Shown: piece by piece, positions 59,302 through 64,000 of the stretch | How positions within the stretch are numbered: position 1 is the first letter of the stretch | Layout: each line of letters opens with the position of its first letter | From: Peptoniphilus_A genitalis | Lineage (GTDB): Bacteria > Bacillota > Clostridia > Tissierellales > Peptoniphilaceae | NCBI RefSeq assembly: GCF_949769225.1 | Contig: NZ_CATKPB010000002.1 | DNA: 64,000 nt | Strand: one strand, 5' to 3' | Program-made: the position numbers and the translations under genes | The notes under the pieces: generated by a model | Seen by the model: only the letters and a program-made list of their open reading frames with translations | What the model was told of the DNA's origin: nothing | Databases searched by the model: none

Positions 59302-60612
59302 TTATTTTAAATCAAAAATAAATGATACACTTACAGCTTGATCATGATTTTCGATTTTCATCTCGCCCTTATGGAGCTTACAAATTTGTTTTGATACAAA
59401 TAAGCCCATACCATGTCTTTGAACATCAGATAGGTTTTCTTCATCTAGCCTTTTTATAATACTTTCATCAATAGGCCTTCCCTCATTCTTAATGGATATA
59501 AGTAAACTGTCTTGTAAAATTTCATAATTTATAAAAATTTTTCCATCACCATATTTAATGCTGTTATTTAAAATATTTTCCAGCATCCTATAAAATAAAT
59601 GATTGTCCATTTTTATTTTTATTTCTTTATTTATTTTATTCTCAAAAATAATTTCTTTATTAGGATGTTCATTTAAACTATTTACAAGTAACTTTCTTAT
59701 GACAGAGATTGGATCCTTATACTCAAAGTGTTTATCACTAAGGTTCTCAAGACTATTTGTCAAATTTAAGTCCTCGATAATTCTGCTTATCTTTATAACT
59801 TGGTCTTCAATTCTTTTCACTTCATTTAAATTTTCTTTTGTCTTAATTCCCTCTATCTCCCAAGAGATTTTTGTGAGAGGAGTCCTTACGTCGTGACTAA
59901 TTCCCCTAAGCCAACTTGCTTGACTTTTTTTAAGATTTATAAATTTTTCATTTGCTTCATTAATCGTTTTAGAAATATCTTTTAACTCTCCCTCTTCTTC
60001 AAGTCCCTTATAATCTTCATCAAAAACATTATTGATAGCTTCTTGAAGGGGGTTTAATTTTTTAAAAATACTTTTAACTTCATAAACATAAAATACATAA
60101 ACAAGTAGAGCGAAGAAGAGAATACTAATAAGTAAAATAAGGAAGTTTATCTTTGCTAATTCATAAGAATAATAATTAAAGGGAAACTTATCTAAAGAAT
60201 TTTTTGGATAAGCAAGAACTAATACTCCATCATCTACTACAAAAGTAAAGACCGGATAATCATTTAAGTAATACCTTGTAAACCTTGCAACATCACTTAT
60301 TTCAAATTTATTTTTAACTTCATGAGGCTTGTTAAAGCTTTCAATCACTTGTCCATTTTTATCAAGTCTTATTGCCCAAATATTTTTATCTTCTAAGTAT
60401 TTCTTATTCTCCTTTGTAAAATAAATATCTTTAGCCTTATTGTCCTCTTTATTCATTTCTAAAAATTCAAATACATTGCTTGGTTCAATATATTTTTTTG
60501 AAAATTTAAAACCTGAATAAAAAATTCCGATTAAGCTTGAAATCATTAAGACTAATAAAATTAAAATAAATAAAACAAATTTCTTTAGTTTTTTTAAAAA
60601 ATAATTTAGCAT
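59302..60612 (-). CDS. two-component sensor histidine kinase
   Basis: The 436-residue membrane kinase has helices at about 10-32 and 150-172 that flank an extracellular domain of about 115 residues. A HAMP-like linker, the H-box G-I-S-H-D-V-R-T-P-L-T-K (His near 240) and an ATPase domain with N-box N-I-L-N-N-S-I-K-Y near 340 and a G-M-G-L-F-V-S-K box near 400 follow. It overlaps its response regulator by seven bases. The divergent LanFEG-like exporter suggests it senses a lantibiotic or other wall-active peptide, as CprK does in C. difficile. The signal is inferred. Confidence 0.92.
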   Translation of the reverse strand: MLNYFLKKLKKFVLFILILLVLMISSLIGIFYSGFKFSKKYIEPSNVFEFLEMNKEDNKAKDIYFTKENKKYLEDKNIWAIRLDKNGQVIESFNKPHEVKNKFEISDVARFTRYYLNDYPVFTFVVDDGVLVLAYPKNSLDKFPFNYYSYELAKINFLILLISILFFALLVYVFYVYEVKSIFKKLNPLQEAINNVFDEDYKGLEEEGELKDISKTINEANEKFINLKKSQASWLRGISHDVRTPLTKISWEIEGIKTKENLNEVKRIEDQVIKISRIIEDLNLTNSLENLSDKHFEYKDPISVIRKLLVNSLNEHPNKEIIFENKINKEIKIKMDNHLFYRMLENILNNSIKYGDGKIFINYEILQDSLLISIKNEGRPIDESIIKRLDEENLSDVQRHGMGLFVSKQICKLHKGEMKIENHDQAVSVSFIFDLK

Positions 60613-61310
60613 TCTTTATTATCTCCAAGTAACTTATAACCCAATCCCTTTACTGTAATAAGAATTTTAGGGTTTGCAGGATCTTCTTCTAGCTTATCCC
60701 TTAACCTATATATGTGGGTTATTAATGTATTTTCATAACCAAAACTTTCTTCCCAACACTTGTCTAATATTTGATCTATTGAAACAATTTTATTTATATT
60801 AGCGGCAAGATAATCTAAAATTTTAAATTGTTTTGCCGTCAATTGTATTTCCTCATCATCCTTTATTAACATTGCCTTCTCTCTATCAAAAACAATTCCT
60901 CCTGATAAGATTATTTTTTCATTTTTATTTTGATAAGTTCTCCTAAGGACTGCTTCTATTCTCCACAAGAGGTCTTCAGGCAAAAAAGGCTTAACAATAT
61001 AGTCGTCTACTTCTAAATCAAAGCCTTCTTTTTTGTCATCAATACCACTTAGGGCTGATAGGATAATTACAGGTAAGCTTGACTTCTTTCTAAGGACTTT
61101 TAATAAGTCAAAGCCACTCCCATCTGTTAGCATTATATCTAATATCATTAAATCAACTTTATTGTTGTTAAGTTTGAATCTTGCTTCTGCAATATTTTTT
61201 GCTGTCAAAATCTTTTGGTATCCCTTATTCTTTAAAAACTTGTACATACTATCTATCAAATAGGACTCATCATCAACTAATAAAATGCTTGCATCTCTAA
61301 AAATATTCAT
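60606..61310 (-). CDS. OmpR-family response regulator
   Basis: The 234-residue protein has a receiver domain with the phospho-acceptor Asp near 57 (M-I-L-D-I-M-L), Lys near 106 (V-K-P-F) and a winged-helix DNA-binding domain (about 135-230; L-T-A-K-Q-F-K-I-L-D, then L-I-T-H-I-Y-R-L-R-D-K and V-K-G-L-G-Y-K-L). It is transcribed with the kinase and divergently from the ABC exporter it probably activates. Confidence 0.94.
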   Translation of the reverse strand: MNIFRDASILLVDDESYLIDSMYKFLKNKGYQKILTAKNIAEARFKLNNNKVDLMILDIMLTDGSGFDLLKVLRKKSSLPVIILSALSGIDDKKEGFDLEVDDYIVKPFLPEDLLWRIEAVLRRTYQNKNEKIILSGGIVFDREKAMLIKDDEEIQLTAKQFKILDYLAANINKIVSIDQILDKCWEESFGYENTLITHIYRLRDKLEEDPANPKILITVKGLGYKLLGDNKEC

Positions 61311-61335
61311 TTCTTTCTCCTTTAAAGCAATTTTA

Positions 61336-61416
61336 TCACATAAGAAATTAAATTTTTAAAATGTGATGTAAAAGTAATCTACATAAAATCTCTAAGTTAT
61401 TTCCATTTTTTATAAT
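61336..61416 (+). promoter_or_regulatory. regulatory region of the ABC exporter with inverted repeats
   Basis: TATAAT (61411-61416) lacks a recognisable -35 element at normal spacing, as expected for an activator-dependent promoter. Upstream are ATGTA-N9-TACAT (61366-61384) and TCACAT/ATGTGA (61336-61341 with 61361-61366), candidate response-regulator sites. The operator role is inference. Confidence 0.45.
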
Positions 61417-61444
61417 TATTTTGAACTTGAGAAAGGAGAGTATC

Positions 61445-62341
61445 ATGACAAATATTTTAAAAATCGAAAATCTTACAAAATCCTATGATAAAAACATAGT
61501 CTTAAAGAATGTTAACTTAGGAATTGAGGAAGGAAGTATATTTGGACTTATTGGTCCCAATGGAGCTGGCAAGTCCACCCTTATGAAGTCTATTCTTGGT
61601 TTAGTAAAAAAAGATTCTGGAAAAATAATTTTGTATGGAAAAGAATTAAATGAAAAAAATCAAAAGGAAACAAATAAAAATTTAGGTTCCTTAATAGAAG
61701 CCCCATCCTTCTATGACCATCTCACTGCCTATGATAACTTAGACCTTATCTGTGACATGAAAAATATAAATAAAGACAATATCAATAAAACCTTAATAGA
61801 TGTTGGTCTAATAAAAAGTAAAGACAAGAAGGTCAGAGAGTTTTCACTGGGTATGAAACAAAGACTTGGCATCGCTATAGCCCTTATTGGAAATCCAAAA
61901 CTTTTAATCTTAGATGAACCAATTAATGGACTTGACCCCTATGGTATTGAAGAGATGAGAGACTTGTTCAAAAGTATCGTAAAAAATTCTAATACTAGCA
62001 TTTTAATTTCTTCACATATCTTGGATGAAATTGAAAAAATATCGACTCACATTGGCATTCTAAAAAATGGAGCCTTAACTTACACTGGTTCATTAAAAGA
62101 CTATAGGGACCTCCATCCACCAGTAATTGTTTTAAAAACTTCAGATAATCTTAAGGCCTCAAAGCTACTAGACCTTCCTGAGTCAAATATTATTGAGGAC
62201 TATTTAGTTCTTGGAAACAAGAGTAAAGAAGAAGTTGCAAGAATAATAAAAAGTCTTGTCAATGACCTTGATATTTATAGGGTTGAAAAAAGAAAAGAAA
62301 GTCTTGAAAAGTTATTTATTCAAGAAACAAGTGTAAGGTGA
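61445..62341 (+). CDS. ABC transporter ATP-binding protein, LanF/BcrA/CprA-like
   Basis: The 298-residue protein has Walker A G-P-N-G-A-G-K-S-T near 37-45, signature F-S-L-G-M-K-Q-R near 136, Walker B L-L-I-L-D-E-P near 155 and an H-loop S-S-H-I-L near 190. The F-S-L-G-M form and partners match exporters for lantibiotics or bacitracin-type peptides. I chose ATG 61445 after AGGAGA; an in-frame ATG at 61421 has no ribosome site. Two permease genes follow. Confidence 0.92.
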   Translation: MTNILKIENLTKSYDKNIVLKNVNLGIEEGSIFGLIGPNGAGKSTLMKSILGLVKKDSGKIILYGKELNEKNQKETNKNLGSLIEAPSFYDHLTAYDNLDLICDMKNINKDNINKTLIDVGLIKSKDKKVREFSLGMKQRLGIAIALIGNPKLLILDEPINGLDPYGIEEMRDLFKSIVKNSNTSILISSHILDEIEKISTHIGILKNGALTYTGSLKDYRDLHPPVIVLKTSDNLKASKLLDLPESNIIEDYLVLGNKSKEEVARIIKSLVNDLDIYRVEKRKESLEKLFIQETSVR

Positions 62342-62345
62342 TCTT

Positions 62346-63101
62346 ATGAAAAATTTAGAAATTAAAAAGAATAAGGGACTGAAATTAAATTTCACAATTT
62401 TAATTTTATTTGCCATACATTTATTTTCTATCCTTATAGCCTTCAAGACAAAAGACTTTCAAGTTAATAAATATCCCCTTGCAAGGATATTAGATTCTTA
62501 TTTAGCAATCTCTTTATTCTTTAATCCCATCGCTCTATCATCACTTGTTAAAAAAGTAATAGAGATTGAAGAGAAAAATAATATGTGGCAAATGCAAATA
62601 AGTCTTGGCTTAAAAGTTCAGAAAATTTTATTGGATAAAATTAAAAACTTGTCTATAAAAGTTTTCTTAGTCCAAATTATTGAGTGGTTGATAATAATAT
62701 TTTTAGCAAGTAAAAATACAAACTTTGAGTTAGATGTGGAGATAATAAAAAGAATAATAATTTACTTTTTAACAACTCTATCAATTAACATTTTAATGCT
62801 ATTGATATTCACAATAATTGAGATTAAAAGTAAAAAGATTTACTTCTCCCTTTTCTTCTCAATTGTTGGAGCAATGTCTGGAATAATTACTATGCTAACA
62901 TCAAAAATTTTATCGCAAATAAATCCCTTTGGACTCCTTGCTACTATCTTAAATATAAATTATGTAAAAGATGGACAAGTATACACACAGACTTTGAATA
63001 ATATAAATTATCTCACATTGTTTATAAGCTTAATTTATATAATCATAAGTCTAATTTACATCACAAGACTTAATAAATTTACACTCTCTAAGGATATATA
63101 G
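62346..63101 (+). CDS. ABC transporter permease, LanE/CprB-like
   Basis: The 251-residue protein has six hydrophobic segments (about 16-36, 50-66, 95-118, 132-155, 165-190, 222-245) and a cytoplasmic M-W-Q-M-Q motif near 80, as in lantibiotic-immunity permeases of the ABC-2/MutE type. It starts four bases after the ATPase gene and is followed by a second, related permease. Substrate unknown. Confidence 0.8.
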   Translation: MKNLEIKKNKGLKLNFTILILFAIHLFSILIAFKTKDFQVNKYPLARILDSYLAISLFFNPIALSSLVKKVIEIEEKNNMWQMQISLGLKVQKILLDKIKNLSIKVFLVQIIEWLIIIFLASKNTNFELDVEIIKRIIIYFLTTLSINILMLLIFTIIEIKSKKIYFSLFFSIVGAMSGIITMLTSKILSQINPFGLLATILNINYVKDGQVYTQTLNNINYLTLFISLIYIIISLIYITRLNKFTLSKDI

Positions 63102-63110
63102 GAGGCATTC

Positions 63111-63824
63111 ATGTTAAAAATAGAATTTAAAAAATTAAAATTGTTTTCGCTCTTATCTACAGTATTGATAATTCCCTTGCTTGCAAATATTTTTGGGACT
63201 ATAAACTATTTACTAAATCAAGAGATCTTAAAAAACAAATGGGAAAGTCTTTGGACGCAAACATCCTTATTCTACTTTATGTTTTTTATAATCCCCCTTA
63301 TATCGATAATAGTTTCAAGTCTTTGGTCAGTTGAACACAAGGCAGGCTTAAAATTAATAAGAACAAGCCCAATAAAAAATATAAATTTCATCATGGCAAA
63401 GACTTTTATTGCCTTTATAATAATAGCCTTCACTCAAATTTACTTTTTATTACTATTTGTATTAAGTGGTAAATTTATATGTGGCTTTAACATTGAAGGA
63501 CTAGGTCTATACTCTTATTATATTGGAATAAGTATTCTATCCTCCCTTCCAATAATAGCTATAATGAATTATCTAAGTTTAAAAATAAAATCTCTAGGTC
63601 TAATAGTTCTTATGTCGGTCTTGATTTCAATTTTTGGCTTCGCCTTTGTAGCACAAAATATATTGCCACTATTTCAAAATATTATAGCTTCAAGCAAACT
63701 CGCTATAGCAACAAATCATTTTGACTTTATAAATATATCTGATGGAATAAAAATGTTTTTGTTTTCATTAATGGAAATCTTAATTTTTACAAAAAAATCA
63801 AATAAACTATTGAAGTATGAATAA
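63111..63824 (+). CDS. ABC transporter permease, LanG/CprC-like
   Basis: The 237-residue protein has about six membrane segments and begins M-L-K-I-E-F-K-K-L-K, a common start in MutG-type permeases. An N-terminal W-E-S-L-W-T-Q motif lies near 43. ATG 63111 follows AGGAGG. With the ATPase and the other permease it forms a three-gene LanFEG/CprABC-like unit. No terminator is obvious before the next promoter at 63864. Confidence 0.8.
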   Translation: MLKIEFKKLKLFSLLSTVLIIPLLANIFGTINYLLNQEILKNKWESLWTQTSLFYFMFFIIPLISIIVSSLWSVEHKAGLKLIRTSPIKNINFIMAKTFIAFIIIAFTQIYFLLLFVLSGKFICGFNIEGLGLYSYYIGISILSSLPIIAIMNYLSLKIKSLGLIVLMSVLISIFGFAFVAQNILPLFQNIIASSKLAIATNHFDFINISDGIKMFLFSLMEILIFTKKSNKLLKYE

Positions 63825-63863
63825 TAAAAAATATTTTTAAAATTAAATTTATTTAAAATATCC

Positions 63864-63892
63864 TTGACAAAAATATTTTATGTATTTATAAT
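63864..63892 (+). promoter_or_regulatory. consensus sigma-A promoter ahead of the T-box leader
   Basis: TTGACA (63864-63869), exactly 17 bases and TATAAT (63887-63892) match the full consensus, with transcription expected from about 63899. Confidence 0.85.
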
Positions 63893-63898
63893 TCCATT

Positions 63899-64000
63899 CA
63901 TAGACTTTGAAGAGGAGAGTACATTGTAAAAGTTTTTACAGAGAGGTTTCGCTTGGTGAAAGAAATCAAAATGGATACTTTGGAACATGGCCTTGGAGTT
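63899..64000 (+). ncRNA. T-box riboswitch leader, 5' part (cut by the window end)
   Basis: The sequence shows stem I landmarks of T-box leaders in order: GAGGAGAGTAC (with AGTA, 5' side of the specifier loop) near 63912-63922, ACAGAGAG near 63938-63945, then TTGGTGAAAG near 63954-63963. T-boxes read the charging of a specific tRNA and control aminoacyl-tRNA synthetase or amino-acid genes. The specifier codon, antiterminator and regulated gene lie beyond the window or cannot be assigned, so the amino acid is unknown. Confidence 0.85.

Overview
The window is strongly AT-rich chromosomal DNA from a low-GC Gram-positive anaerobe of the Clostridia/Tissierellia type. The best guess is a Gram-positive anaerobic coccus related to Anaerococcus or Peptoniphilus. 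The reasons are PolC-type polymerase III, RNase Y, rubrerythrin, a LexA/YneA-like divergon, a T-box leader, strong AGGAGG ribosome sites, frequent TTG/GTG starts and the gene order. The species call is inference; no rRNA gene is present. Apart from the first 1 kb this is core chromosome: one long run of minus-strand housekeeping genes (about 7.86-49.9 kb) flanked by short plus-strand blocks. No CRISPR array, prophage, insertion sequence or tRNA gene was seen.

Layout. 1-0.95 kb: 3' remnant of a cytosine deaminase gene joined out of frame to a foreign repeat-bearing reading frame. 1.05-2.2 kb: lexA divergent from a small LysM membrane protein that looks like the SOS division inhibitor YneA. 2.2-7.8 kb (+): RNase Y, a Xer-type recombinase, an exported stalk-domain protein, a 595-base AT-rich gap, RqcH. 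7.86-18.1 kb (-): YerC, then the ftsK-rimO-pgsA-cinA-recA operon, which continues into an Mre11-like nuclease and a Rad50-like ATPase split into three reading frames. 18.1-36.5 kb (-): dut, pnp, rpsO; ribF-truB-nrnA-rbfA-infB-ylxR-nusA-rimP; polC-ispG-rseP-cdsA-uppS. 36.5-49.9 kb (-): frr-pyrH-tsf-rpsB, rubrerythrin, prfA-prmC, rpmE, rho-glpX-transaldolase-ispF-ispD, and a PBP/FtsW/FHA cell-wall cassette. 50-50.9 kb (+): recX and a GIY-YIG protein. 51-59.2 kb (-): HerA-NurA, rsmI, a tRNA/rRNA-type methyltransferase, CapA-like protein, queH, lgt, deoC, yebC. 59.3-63.8 kb: a two-component system divergent from a LanFEG/CprABC-like ABC exporter. 63.86-64 kb: a consensus promoter and the 5' part of a T-box leader.

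Functional themes. Most genes serve gene expression, membrane and wall synthesis, and DNA repair. The repair content stands out: RecA, RecX, LexA, FtsK, Mre11-like plus split Rad50-like proteins, and HerA plus NurA. Archaea carry the last four activities together; here they form two loci 40 kb apart. At the RNA level, at least seven intrinsic terminators sit inside gene clusters with their U-tract next to the ribosome site of the following gene, and rpsO and rimP have structured leaders that could be autoregulatory. All promoter, terminator and operator calls were made by eye and have no experimental support here.
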